Positions 40,101-51,739 of a stretch of 64,000 nt of DNA are shown in pieces. The position numbers and the translations under genes were made by a program. The notes beneath the pieces were generated by a model. It was not told where the DNA came from. It did not search any database and saw only the letters and a program-made list of their open reading frames with translations. Numbering within the stretch: the first letter of the stretch is position 1; each line of letters begins with the position of its first letter. The stretch lies in assembly GCA_037893225.1 (NCBI GenBank), contig JAZGUH010000103.1, positions 5,270,001 to 5,334,000 on the forward strand, written 5' to 3'. This DNA is from Hippasteria phrygiana. Its lineage: Eukaryota > Echinodermata > Asteroidea > Valvatida > Goniasteridae.

Positions 40101-42312
40101 TGAACGAATTTGAGCACAATCCTGATACTGTTGGAAAGCGTGACTCCTCAGCAACATCCAGACTAATCTTCAGCTCCTCAGACCCACGTCCAGCCGAATG
40201 ATGGCCGAGATAAGCGAGTACGTTTTTCCAACTGATTGTTCTGCATTCCCGCATAACTGCACACGCTATACAATGGCTAGCCAAGACCCCCCACCACACA
40301 ACTTCGGCCCCAAATGACTGCGTTTTTCGACCTGATGTTGAACGAATTTGCGCACAATCTTGATACTGTTGGAAAGTGTGACTCCTCAGCAACATCCAGA
40401 CCAATCTTCAGCTCCTCTGACCAACGTTCAGCCGAATAATGGCCGAGATAAGTGAGTAAGTTTTTCCAACTGATTTTTCTGCATTCCCGCATAACTGCAC
40501 ACGCTATACAATGGCTAGCCAAGACCCCCCACAACGCAACTTCGGCCTCAAATGACTGCGTTTTTCGACCTGATATTGAACGAATTTGAGCACAATCCTG
40601 ATACTGTTGGAAAGCGTGACTCCTCAGCAACATCCAGACTAATCTTCAGCTCCTCAGACCCACGTCCAGCCGAATGATGGCCGAGATAAGCGAGTAAGTT
40701 TTTCCAACTGATTTTTCTGCATTCCCGCATAACTGCACACGCTATACAATGGCTAGCCAAGACCCCCCACAACGCAACTTCGGCCTCAAATGACTGCGTT
40801 TTTCGACCTGATGTTGAACGAATTTGAGCACAATCTTGATACTGTTGGAAAGCGTGACTCCTCAGCAACATCCAGACTAATCTTCAGCTCCTCAGACCAA
40901 CGTCCAGCCGAATGATGGCCGAGATAAGCGAGTACGTTTTTCCAACTTATTTTTCTGCATTCCCGCATAACTGCACACGCTATACAATGGCTAGCCGAGA
41001 CCCCCCACCACGCAACTTCGGCCTCAAATGACTGCGTTTTTCGACCTGATGTTGAACGAATTTGAGCACAATCTTGATACTGTTGGAAAGCGTGACTCAT
41101 CAGCAACATCCAGACTAATCTTCAGCTCCTCAGACCCACGTTCAGCCGAATGATGGCCGAGATAAGCGAGTAAGTTTTTCCAAATGATTTTTCTGGATTT
41201 CCGCATAACTGCACACGCTATACAATGGCTAGCCAAGACCCCCCACAACGCAACTTTGGCCTCAAATGACTGCGTTTTTCGACCTGATGTTGAACGAATT
41301 TGAGCACAATCTTGATACTGTTGGAAAGCGTGACTCCTCAGCAACATCCAGACTAATCTTCAGCTCCTCAGACCAACGTCCAGCCGAATGATGGCCGAGA
41401 TAAGCGAGTAAGTTTTTCCAACTGTTTTTTCTGCATTCCCGCATAACTGCACACGCTATACAATGGCTAGCCGAGACCCCCCACTACGCAACTTCGGCCT
41501 CAAATGACTGCGTTTTTCGACCTGATGTTGAACGAATTTGAGCACAATCTTGAGACTGTTGGAAAGCGTGACTCATCAGCAACATCCAGACTAATCTTCA
41601 GCTCCTCAGACCCACGTTCAGCCGAATGATGGCCGAGATAAGCGAGTACGTTTTTCCAACTGATTCTTCTGCATTCCCGCATAACTGCACACGCTATACA
41701 ATGGCTAGCCAAGACCCCCCACCACGCAACTTCGGCCCCAAATGACTGCGTTTTTCGACCTGATGTTGAACGGAATTGCGCACAATCTTGATACTGTTAA
41801 AAAGAGTGACTCCTCAGCAACATCCAGACAAATCTCCAGCTCCTCGGACCCACGTTCAGCCGAATGATGGCCGAGATAAGCGAGTACGTTTTTCCAACTG
41901 ATTGTTCTGCATTCCCGCATAACTGCACACGCTATACAATGGCTAGCCAAGACCCCCACCACGCAACTTTGGCCTCAAATGACTGCGTTTTTCGACCTGA
42001 TGTTGAACGAATTTGAGCACAATCTTGATACTGTTAAAAAGCGTGACTCCTCAGCAACATCCAGACCAATCTTCAGCTCCTCAGACCCACGTTCAGCCGA
42101 ATGATGGCCGAGATAAGCGAGTACGTTTTTCCAACTGATTGTTCTGCATTCCCGCATAACTGCACACGCTATACAATGGCTAGCCAAGACCCCCCACCAC
42201 ACAACTTCGGCCCCAAATGACTGCGTTTTTCGACCTGATGTTGAACGAATTTGCGCACAATCTTGATACTGTTGGAAAGCGTGACTCCTCAGCAACATCC
42301 AGACCAATCTTC
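37145..42312 (+). repeat. Tandem 2379-bp (10-monomer) HOR, two copies plus a partial third
   Basis: Units of about 37145-39523 and 39524-41902, with a partial third to about 42312, repeat at 2379 bp (10 monomers less 1 bp). The second copy is internally rearranged. The GTTCTG/CACACAACTTC monomer and its follower appear twice (near 39800 and 40277), while a two-monomer pair present in copy one near 38169-38644 is missing, so the total length is unchanged. The first monomers also match 3245-4070 at an offset of 33972 bp, tying this domain to the left end of the window. Confidence 0.83.
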
Positions 42313-43556
42313 AGCTCCTCAGACCGACGTTCAGCCGAATAATGGCCGAGATAAGCGAGTAAGTTTTTCCAACTGATTTTTCTGCATTCCCGCATAACTG
42401 CACACGCTATACAATGGCTAGCCAAGACCCCCCACAACGCAACTTCGGCCTCAAATGACTGCGTTTTTCGACCTGATATTGAACGAATTTGAGCACAATC
42501 CTGATACTGTTGGAAAGCGTGACTCCTCAGCAACATCCAGACTAATCTTCAGCTCCTCAGACCCACGTCCAGCCGAATGATGGCCGAGATAAGCGAGTAA
42601 GTTTTTCCAACTGATTTTTCTGCATTCCCGCATAACTGCACACGCTATACAATGGCTAGCCAAGACCCCCCACAACGCTACTTCGGCCTCAAATGCTGCG
42701 TTTTTCGACCTGATGTTGAACGAATTTGAGCACAATCTTGATACTGTTAAAAAGCGTGACTCCTCAGCAACATCCAGACCAATCTTCAGCTCCTCAGACC
42801 CACGTTCAGCCGAATGATGGCCGAGATAAGCGAGTACGTTTTTCCAACTGATTGTTCTGCATTCCCGCATAACTGCACACGCTATACAATGGCTAGCCAA
42901 GACCCCCCACCACACAACTTCGGCCCCAAATGACTGCGTTTTTCGACCTGATGTTGAACGAATTTGCGCACAATCTTGATACTGTTGGAAAGCGTGACTC
43001 CTCAGCAACATCCAGACCAATCTTCAGCTCCTCTGACCAACGTTCAGCCGAATAATGGCCGAGATAAGCGAGTAAGTTTTTCCAACTGATTTTTCTGCAT
43101 TCCCGCATAACTGCACACGCTATACAATGGCTAGCCAAGACCCCCCACCACGCAACTTCGGCCTCAAATGACTGCGTTTTTCGACCTGATATTGAACGAA
43201 TTTGAGCACAATCCTGATACTGTTGGAAAGCGTGACTCCTCAGCAACATCCAGACTAATCTTCAGCTCCTCAGACCCACGTCCAGCCGAATGATGGCCGA
43301 GATAAGCGAGTAAGTTTTTCCAACTGATTTTTCTGCATTCCCGCATAACTGCACACGCTATACAATGGCTAGCCAAGACCCCCCACAACGCAACTTCGGC
43401 CTCAAATGACTGCGTTTTTCGACCTGATGTTGAACGAATTTGAGCACAATCTTGATACTGTTGGAAAGCGTGACTCCTCAGCAACATCCAGACTAATCTT
43501 CAGCTCCTCAGACCAACGTCCAGCCGAATGATGGCCGAGATAAGCGAGTAATTTTT

Positions 43557-46500
43557 TCCAACTGATTTTTCTGCATTGCCGCATAACTGCACACGCTATA
43601 CAATGGCTAGCCGAGACCCCCCACCACGCAACTTCGGCCTCAAATGACTGCGTTTTTCGACCTGATGTTGAACGAATTTGAGCACAATCTTGATACTGTT
43701 GGAAAGCGTGACTCATCAGCAACATCCAGACTAATCTTCAGCTCCTCAGACCCACGTTCAGCCGAATGATGGCCGAGATAAGCGAGTACGTTTTTCCAAC
43801 TGATTGTTCTGCATTCCCGCATAACTGCACACGCTATACAATGGCTAGCCAAGACCCCCCACCACACAACTTCGGCCCCAAATGACTGCGTTTTTCGACC
43901 TGATGTTGAACGAATTTGCGCACAATCTTGATACTGTTGGAAAGCGTGACTCCTCAGCAACATCCAGACCAATCTTCAGCTCCTCTGACCAACGTTCAGC
44001 CGAATAATGGCCGAGATAAGCGAGTAAGTTTTTCCAACTGATTTTTCTGCATTCCCGCATAACTGCACACGCTATACAATGGCTAGCCAAGACCCCCCAC
44101 CACGCAACTTCGGCCTCAAATGACTGCGTTTTTCGACCTGATATTGAACGAATTTGAGCACAATCCTGATACTGTTGGAAAGCGTGACTCCTCAGCAACA
44201 TCCAGACTAATCTTCAGCTCCTCAGACCCACGTCCAGCCGAATGATGGCCGAGATAAGCGAGTAAGTTTTTCCAACTGATTTTTCTGCATTCCCGCATAA
44301 CTGCACACGCTATACAATGGCTAGCCAAGACCCCCCACAACGCAACTTCGGCCTCAAATGACTGCGTTTTTCGACCTGATGTTGAACGAATTTGAGCACA
44401 ATCTTGATACTGTTGGAAAGCGTGACTCCTCAGCAACATCCAGACTAATCTTCAGCTCCTCAGACCAACGTCCAGCCGAATGATGGCCGAGATAAGCGAG
44501 TAAGTTTTTCCAACTGATTTTTCTGCATTCCCGCATAACTGCACACGCTATACAATGGCTAGCCAAGACCCCCCACCACACAACTTCGGCCCCAAATGAC
44601 TGCGTTTTTCGACCTGATGTTGAACGAATTTGCGCACAATCTTGATACTGTTGGAAAGCGTGACTCCTCAGCAACATCCAGACCAATCTTCAGCTCCTCT
44701 GACCAACGTTCAGCCGAATAATGGCCGAGATAAGCGAGTAAGTTTTTCCAACTGATTTTTCTGCATTCCCGCATAACTGCACACGCTATACAATGGCTAG
44801 CCAAGACCCCCCACAACGCAACTTCGGCCTCAAATGACTGCGTTTTTCGACCTGATATTGAACGAATTTGAGCACAATCCTGATACTGTTGGAAAGCGTG
44901 ACTCCTCAGCAACATCCAGACTAATCTTCAGCTCCTCAGACCCACGTCCAGCCGAATGATGGCCGAGATAAGCGAGTAAGTTTTTCCAACTGATTTTTCT
45001 GCATTCCCGCATAACTGCACACGCTATACAATGGCTAGCCAAGACCCCCCACAACGCAACTTCGGCCTCAAATGACTGCGTTTTTCGACCTGATGTTGAA
45101 CGAATTTGAGCACAATCTTGATACTGTTGGAAAGCGTGACTCCTCAGCAACATCCAGACTAATCTTCAGCTCCTCAGACCAACGTCCAGCCGAATGATGG
45201 CCGAGATAAGCGAGTAAGTTTTTCCAACTGATTTTTCTGCATTCCCGCATAACTGCACACGCTATACAATGGCTAGCCGAGACCCCCCACAACGCAACTT
45301 CGGCCTCAAATGACTGCGTTTTTCGACCTGATGTTGAACGAATTTGAGCACAATCTTGATACTGTTGGAAAGCGTGACTCATCAGCAACATCCAGACTAA
45401 TCTTCAGCTCCTCAGACCCACGTTCAGCCGAATGATGGCCGAGATAAGCGAGTAAGTTTTTCCAACTGATTTTTCTGCATTCCCGCATAACTGCACACGC
45501 TATACAATGGCTAGCCAAGACCCCCCACAACGCAACTTCGGCCTCAAATGACTGCGTTTTTCTACCTGATGTTGAACGAATTTGAGCACAATCTTGATAC
45601 TGTTGGAAAGCGTGACTCCTCAGCAACATCCAGACTAATCTTCAGCTCCTCAGACCAACGTCCAGCCGAATGATGGCCGAGATAAGCGAGTAAGTTTTTC
45701 CAACTGTTTTTTCTGCATTCCCGCATAACTGCACACGCTATACAATGGCTAGCCGAGACCCCCCACCACGCAACTTCGGCCTCAAATGACTGCGTTTTTC
45801 GACCTGATGTTGAACGAATTTGAGCACAATCTTGAGACTGTTGGAAAGCGTGACTCATCAGCAACATCCAGACTAATCTTCAGCTCCTCAGACCCACGTT
45901 CAGCCGAATGATGGCCGAGATAAGCGAGTACGTTTTTCCAACTGATTCTTCTGCATTCCCGCATAACTGCACACGCTATACAATGGCTAGCCAAGACCCC
46001 CCACCACGCAACTTCGGCCCCAAATGACTGCGTTTTTCGACCTGATGTTGAACGGAATTGCGCACAATCTTGATACTGTTAAAAAGAGTTACTCCTCAGC
46101 AACATCCAGACAAATCTCCAGCTCCTCAGACCCACGTTCAGCCGAATGATGGCCGAGATAAGCGAGTACGTTTTTCCAACTGATTTTTCTGCATTGCCGC
46201 ATAACTGCACACGCTATACAATGGCTAGCCGAGACCCCCCACCACGCAACTTCGGCCTCAAATGACTGCGTTTTTCGACCTGATGTTGAACGAATTTGAG
46301 CACAATCTTGATACTGTTGGAAAGCGTGACTCATCAGCAACATCCAGACTAATCTTCAGCTCCTCAGACCCACGTTCAGCCGAATGATGGCCGAGATAAG
46401 CGAGTACGTTTTTCCAACTGATTGTTCTGCATTCCCGCATAACTGCACACGCTATACAATGGCTAGCCAAGACCCCCCACCACACAACTTCGGCCCCAAA

Positions 46501-48792
46501 TGACTGCGTTTTTCGACCTGATGTTGAACGAATTTGCGCACAATCTTGATACTGTTGGAAAGCGTGACTCCTCAGCAACATCCAGACCAATCTTCAGCTC
46601 CTCTGACCAACGTTCAGCCGAATAATGGCCGAGATAAGCGAGTAAGTTTTTCCAACTGATTTTTCTGCATTCCCGCATAACTGCACACGCTATACAATGG
46701 CTAGCCAAGACCCCCCACCACGCAACTTCGGCCTCAAATGACTGCGTTTTTCGACCTGATATTGAACGAATTTGAGCACAATCCTGATACTGTTGGAAAG
46801 CGTGACTCCTCAGCAACATCCAGACTAATCTTCAGCTCCTCAGACCCACGTCCAGCCGAATGATGGCCGAGATAAGCGAGTAAGTTTTTCCAACTGATTT
46901 TTCTGCATTCCCGCATAACTGCACACGCTATACAATGGCTAGCCAAGACCCCCCACAACGCAACTTCGGCCTCAAATGACTGCGTTTTTCGACCTGATGT
47001 TGAACGAATTTGAGCACAATCTTGATACTGTTGGAAAGCGTGACTCCTCAGCAACATCCAGACTAATCTTCAGCTCCTCAGACCAACGTCCAGCCGAATG
47101 ATGGCCGAGATAAGCGAGTAAGTTTTTCCAACTGATTTTTCTGCATTCCCGCATAACTGCACACGCTATACAATGGCTAGCCAAGACCCCCCACCACACA
47201 ACTTCGGCCCCAAATGACTGCGTTTTTCGACCTGATGTTGAACGAATTTGCGCACAATCTTGATACTGTTGGAAAGCGTGACTCCTCAGCAACATCCAGA
47301 CCAATCTTCAGCTCCTCTGACCAACGTTCAGCCGAATAATGGCCGAGATAAGCGAGTAAGTTTTTCCAACTGATTTTTCTGCATTCCCGCATAACTGCAC
47401 ACGCTATACAATGGCTAGCCAAGACCCCCCACAACGCAACTTCGGCCTCAAATGACTGCGTTTTTCGACCTGATATTGAACGAATTTGAGCACAATCCTG
47501 ATACTGTTGGAAAGCGTGACTCCTCAGCAACATCCAGACTAATCTTCAGCTCCTCAGACCCACGTCCAGCCGAATGATGGCCGAGATAAGCGAGTAAGTT
47601 TTTCCAACTGATTTTTCTGCATTCCCGCATAACTGCACACGCTATACAATGGCTAGCCAAGACCCCCCACAACGCAACTTCGGCCTCAAATGACTGCGTT
47701 TTTCGACCTGATGTTGAACGAATTTGAGCACAATCTTGATACTGTTGGAAAGCGTGACTCCTCAGCAACATCCAGACTAATCTTCAGCTCCTCAGACCAA
47801 CGTCCAGCCGAATGATGGCCGAGATAAGCGAGTAAGTTTTTCCAACTGATTTTTCTGCATTCCCGCATAACTGCACACGCTATACAATGGCTAGCCGAGA
47901 CCCCCCACAACGCAACTTCGGCCTCAAATGACTGCGTTTTTCGACCTGATGTTGAACGAATTTGAGCACAATCTTGATACTGTTGGAAAGCGTGACTCAT
48001 CGGCAACATCCAGACTAATCTTCAGCTCCTCAGACCCACGTTCAGCCGAATGATGGCCGAGATAAGCGAGTAAGTTTTTCCAACTGATTTTTCTGCATTC
48101 CCGCATAACTGCACACGCTATACAATGGCTAGCCAAGACCCCCCAAAACGCAACTTCGGCCTCAAATGACTGCGTTTTTCTACCTGATGTTGAACGAATT
48201 TGAGCACAATCTTGATACTGTTGGAAAGCGTGACTCCTCAGCAACATCCAGACTAATCTTCAGCTCCTCAGACCAACGTCCAGCCGAATGATGGCCGAGA
48301 TAAGCGAGTAAGTTTTTCCAACTGTTTTTTCTGCATTCCCGCATAACTGCACACGCTATACAATGGCTAGCCGAGACCCCCCACCACGCAACTTCGGCCT
48401 CAAATGACTGCGTTTTTCGACCTGATGTTGAACGAATTTGAGCACAATCTTGAGACTGTTGGAAAGCGTGACTCATCAGCAACATCCAGACTAATCTTCA
48501 GCTCCTCAGACCCACGTTCAGCCGAATGATGGCCGAGATAAGCGAGTACGTTTTTCCAACTGATTCTTCTGCATTCCCGCATAACTGCACACGCTATACA
48601 ATGGCTAGCCAAGACCCCCCACCACGCAACTTCGGCCCCAAATGACTGCGTTTTTCGACCTGATGTTGAACGGAATTGCGCACAATCTTGATACTGTTAA
48701 AAACAGTTACTCCTCAGCAACATCCAGACAAATCTCCAGCTCCTCAGACCCACGTTCAGCCGAATGATGGCCGAGATAAGCGAGTACGTTTT
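43557..48792 (+). repeat. Tandem 2618-bp (11-monomer) HOR, two copies
   Basis: Units 43557-46174 and 46175-48792 repeat at exactly 11 x 238 bp. Shared rare variants include GCATTGCCGC (43576 and 46194), the TTTTTCTACCTG monomer (about 45560 and 48180) and the AGTTACTCC variant. Differences noticed include 45384 A against 48002 G and 45528 C against 48146 A. A 714-bp (3-monomer) sub-repeat is visible inside each unit, for example 43845 against 44559 and 44116 against 44830. Confidence 0.87.
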
Positions 48793-50261
48793 TCCAACTG
48801 ATTGTTCTGCATTCCCGCATAACTGCACACGCTATACAATGGCTAGCCAAGACCCCCACCACGCAACTTTGGCCTCAAATGACTGCGTTTTTCGACCTGA
48901 TGTTGAACGAATTTGAGCACAATCTTGATACTGTTAAAAAGCGTGACTCCTCAGCAACATCCAGACCAATCTTCAGCTCCTCAGACCCACGTTCAGCCGA
49001 AATGATGGCCGAGATAAGCGAGTACGTTTTTCCAACTGATTGTTCTGCATTCCCGCATAACTGCACACGCTATACAATGGCTAGCCAAGACCCCCCACCA
49101 CACAACTTCGGCCCCAAATGACTGCGTTTTTCGACCTGATGTTGAACGAATTTGCGCACAATCTTGATACTGTTGGAAAGCGTGACTCCTCAGCAACATC
49201 CAGACCAATCTTCAGCTCCTCAGACCCACGTTCAGCCGAATAATGGCCGAGATAAGCGAGTAAGTTTTTCCAACTGATTTTTCTGCATTCCCGCATAACT
49301 GCACACGCTATACAATGGCTAGCCAAGACCCCCCACAACGCAACTTCGGCCTCAAATGACTGCGTTTTTCGACCTGATATTGAACGAATTTGAGCACAAT
49401 CCTGATACTGTTGGAAAGCGTGACTCCTCAGCAACATCCAGACTAATCTTCAGCTCCTCAGACCCACGTCCAGCCGAATGATGGCCGAGATAAGCGAGTA
49501 AGTTTTTCCAACTGATTTTTCTGCATTCCCGCATAACTGCACACGCTATACAATGGCTAGCCAAGACCCCCCACAACGCAACTTCGGCCTCAAATGCTGC
49601 GTTTTTCGACCTGATGTTGAACGAATTTGAGCACAATATTGATACTGTTGGAAAGCGTGACTCCTCAGCAACATCCAGACTAATCTTCAGCTCCTCAGAC
49701 CAACGTCCAGCCGAATGATGGCCGAGATAAGCGAGTAAGTTTTTCCAACTGATTTTTCTGCATTCCCGCATAACTGCACACGCTATACAATGGCTAGCCG
49801 AGACCCCCCACCACGCAACTTCGGCCTCAAATGACTGCGTTTTTCGACCTGATGTTGAACGAATTTGAGCACAATCTTGATACTGTTGGAAAGCGTGACT
49901 CATCAGCAACATCCAGACTAATCTTCAGCTCCTCAGACCCACGTTCAGCCGAATGATGGCCGAGATAAGCGAGTACGTTTTTCCAACTGATTCTTCTGCA
50001 TTCCCGCATAACTGCACACGCTATACAATGGCTAGCCAAGACCCCCCACCACGCAACTTCGGCCTCAAATGACTGCGTTTTTCGACCTGATATTGAACGA
50101 ATTTGAGCACAATCTTGATACTGTTGGAAAGCGTGACTCCTCAGCAACATCCAGACTAATCTTCAGCTCCTCAGACCCACGTTCAGCCGAATGATGGCCG
50201 AGATAAGCGAGTACGTTTTTCCAACTGATTTTTCTGCATTCCCGCATAACTGCACACGCTA

Positions 50262-50263
50262 TA
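50262..50263. repeat. Target site duplication (left TA)
   Basis: The satellite normally reads GCTATACAATGG here. The left flank ends GCTATA and the right flank resumes TACAATGG, so the TA at 50262-50263 is duplicated at 51229-51230. The uninterrupted site is present in virtually every other monomer, for example TA at 28146-28147. Confidence 0.9.
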
Positions 50264-50272
50264 CACTCTAAA
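50264..50272 (+). repeat. Left terminal inverted repeat
   Basis: CACTCTAAA, the perfect reverse complement of the right end at 51220-51228. Beyond nine bases the ends match only in part (a shared TTAGT about seven bases further in), so this is a short inverted repeat. Confidence 0.88.
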
Positions 50273-50373
50273 AAAGCATTAGTCAGATTAAACTAGAAAC
50301 CAGTTAAATTTGACTAGATATTTAGGGTCAGCTGGGTGCAACTGAAAATCAGTCAATCTGACTAGATTTTTCC

Positions 50374-50390
50374 AGTCAATATTATTGACT
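50374..50390. repeat. 17-bp near-palindrome in transposon left subterminal region
   Basis: AGTCAATA, a single T, then TATTGACT form a perfect inverted repeat with a 1-nt centre. The same AGTCAATATT core recurs near the right end at about 51197-51206. It could be a dimeric binding site for a transposase; this is inference. Confidence 0.6.
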
Positions 50391-50415
50391 AGAAAAAATA
50401 GTAACATAAATAACT

Positions 50416-50558
50416 AGAATTTCAGTCAAATCCTACTACTTTTCCTAGTTTGTATGACTAAATCCGTTGTGATTTTGTTCATTTTCAGTCAACCAGAATT
50501 TGAGTCAAATCCTACTACTTTTCCAAGTTTGTATGACAAAATCCGTTGTCATTTTGTA
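50416..50558 (+). repeat. 79-bp internal tandem duplication in the transposon
   Basis: A segment starting AGAATTTCAGTCAAATCC at 50416 is repeated starting at 50495, a period of 79 bp and about 1.8 copies. Over the 64 aligned bases I count five mismatches. The two copies have therefore diverged far more than the neighbouring satellite HOR copies, so this duplication probably predates the insertion. Confidence 0.85.
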
Positions 50559-50985
50559 TAAACCTTGAAACAAACAACAATACAAGACATTGCCATGACT
50601 ATTTTTAATTTACCCATTAATGCTCAAAGCAATGTGAACCATGGCATTGTCAATCAATCGGTATTTTGACCACCCTTTCCAATAGCATGATCCATCAGCC
50701 AAATACACCAATAGGAAACGTGCATATGGCCAAATATCACAACATCAAACAGCAGTATATTTTTCTCCAGCAACTATTTTCATGTTACTTTTGAGTCATA
50801 GTTGTCATTTTAAATGGTCTTCATCAACACCGTTCATACATGAACAATTTTCTGAAATGAGCAGCATAACTTCTGCTTTTCAAAATGTAAAAAAATAGAG
50901 CACTAGAAAATGTTTGTTTAAAACCAATCACTTATAGAATTCTATTAATTTAAAGCAGACGACATTTAGCCTATTCTCAGAAATC

Positions 50986-51074
50986 TACGCGCGATCGTGA
51001 CATGCGCGATGCGATCTCGCCCCTTTGAGAAATGTTGGAAATAAACCCGTCCGCCGCGTGACGTAAATACGCAA
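50986..51074. promoter_or_regulatory. CpG-dense segment with CRE-like TGACGTAA
   Basis: In contrast to the AT-rich rest of the element, this segment packs CpGs densely (CGCGCGATCG, GCGCGATGCGATC, CCGCCGCGTGACG). It contains TGACGTAA at 51059-51066, close to the CRE/ATF consensus TGACGTCA. Short inverted arms TTCTCA (50974-50979) and TGAGAA (51026-51031) flank the CG-rich core. It might be a remnant promoter or a piece of captured host DNA. The regulatory label is speculative because no start site or gene is visible. Confidence 0.3.
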
Positions 51075-51219
51075 TGACTAGAATCCTCGAACCTCGACGA
51101 AGTAAATAGGAATCTAGTCAAAGCACCTATCAGTCAACCTGAAACTTCTGATGCTTGACTGAATTCCTTGTCAGTTTTCAATAACTAGGAAATCTAGTCA
51201 ATATTTTAACTAAGTTGTG

Positions 51220-51228
51220 TTTAGAGTG
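51220..51228 (-). repeat. Right terminal inverted repeat
   Basis: TTTAGAGTG, the reverse complement of the left terminus, followed directly by the duplicated TA at 51229-51230 and then normal satellite sequence CAATGGCTAGCC. Confidence 0.88.
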
Positions 51229-51739
51229 TACAATGGCTAGCCAAGACCCCACACAACGCAACTTCGGCCTCAAATGACTGCGTTTTTCGACCTGATGTTG
51301 AACGAATTTGAGCACAATCTTGATACTGTTGGAAAGCGTGACTCATCAGCAACATCCAGACTAATCTTCAGCTCCTCAGACCCACGTTCAGCCGAATGAT
51401 GGCCGAGATAAGCGAGTACGTTTTTCCAACTGATTGTTCTGCATTCCTGCATAACTGCACACGCTATACAATGGACTAGCCGAGACCCCCACAACGCAAC
51501 TTGGGCCCCAAATGACTGCGTTTTTCGACCTGATGTTGAACGAATTTACGCACAATCTTGATACTGTTGGAAAGCGTGACTCCTCAGCAACATCTAGAAA
51601 AATCTCCAGCTCCTCAGACCCACGTTCAGCCGAATGATGGCCGAGATAAGCGAGTACGTTTTTCCAACTGATTGTTCTGCATTCCCGCATAACTGCACAC
51701 GCTATACAATGGCTAGCCAAGACCCCCCACCACGCAACT

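Larger units (their letters stand above)
1..50263 (+). repeat. Left satellite array, ~238-bp monomers
   Basis: About 211 head-to-tail copies of one monomer, all in the same orientation, fill this interval without any other sequence. Successive copies of the same landmark, such as the T5 tract before CGACCTGAT, lie 237 or 238 bp apart. Monomers differ at a limited set of sites: AGTAAG or AGTACG before the second T5 tract; TTTTTCTG, TTGTTCTG, TTCTTCTG or TTTGTCTG after it; TTGGAAAGCG or TTAAAAAGAG in the first third; and a C run of 5 to 7. Small indels also occur, for example loss of AC giving AATGCTGCG near 5628, 9193, 10619, 13230, 42692 and 49597, and a 4-bp loss near 4519. The array starts mid-monomer, so it extends beyond the left edge. 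A centromeric or pericentromeric role is inferred from structure only. Confidence 0.98.
50264..51228. mobile_element. Non-autonomous DNA transposon (MITE-like), 965 bp
   Basis: This is the only non-satellite DNA in the window, inserted cleanly into one monomer with a TA target duplication. It ends in perfect 9-bp terminal inverted repeats, CACTCTAAA and TTTAGAGTG. No open frame long enough for a transposase is present, so it would need an enzyme supplied in trans. Both ends carry several copies of a subterminal TTGACTAGAT-like motif in either orientation (about 50312, 50360, 50387, 51075, 51113, 51193). Most of the interior is AT-rich, but there is a CpG-dense part near the right end and a 79-bp tandem duplication near the left. 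TA duplication fits Tc1/mariner-type movement; CACT termini plus subterminal repeats also recall CACTA-like elements. I cannot assign the superfamily. Confidence 0.88.

Noticed and set aside
151..50247. Hundreds of 60-220 codon minus-strand open frames that look like a conserved protein family
   Set aside because: They are the same satellite read in rotating frames. The 238-bp period shifts frame each monomer, start and stop positions simply follow the repeat, and no promoter, intron or terminator pattern accompanies them.
1..50263. CRISPR array or bacterial repeat locus
   Set aside because: The repeats are about 238 bp with no unique spacers and no cas genes; the unit is a contiguous monomer, not repeat plus spacer.
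50264..51228. LTR retrotransposon or solo LTR
   Set aside because: The ends are inverted CACTCTAAA/TTTAGAGTG, not TG...CA; the target duplication is 2 bp (TA), not 4-6 bp; there is no primer-binding site or polypurine tract.
50264..51228. Insertion element as the cause of the switch from the left to the right satellite family
   Set aside because: The monomers directly right of the element still follow domain C order to about 51.7 kb, and the diverged subfamily starts only around 52.3 kb.
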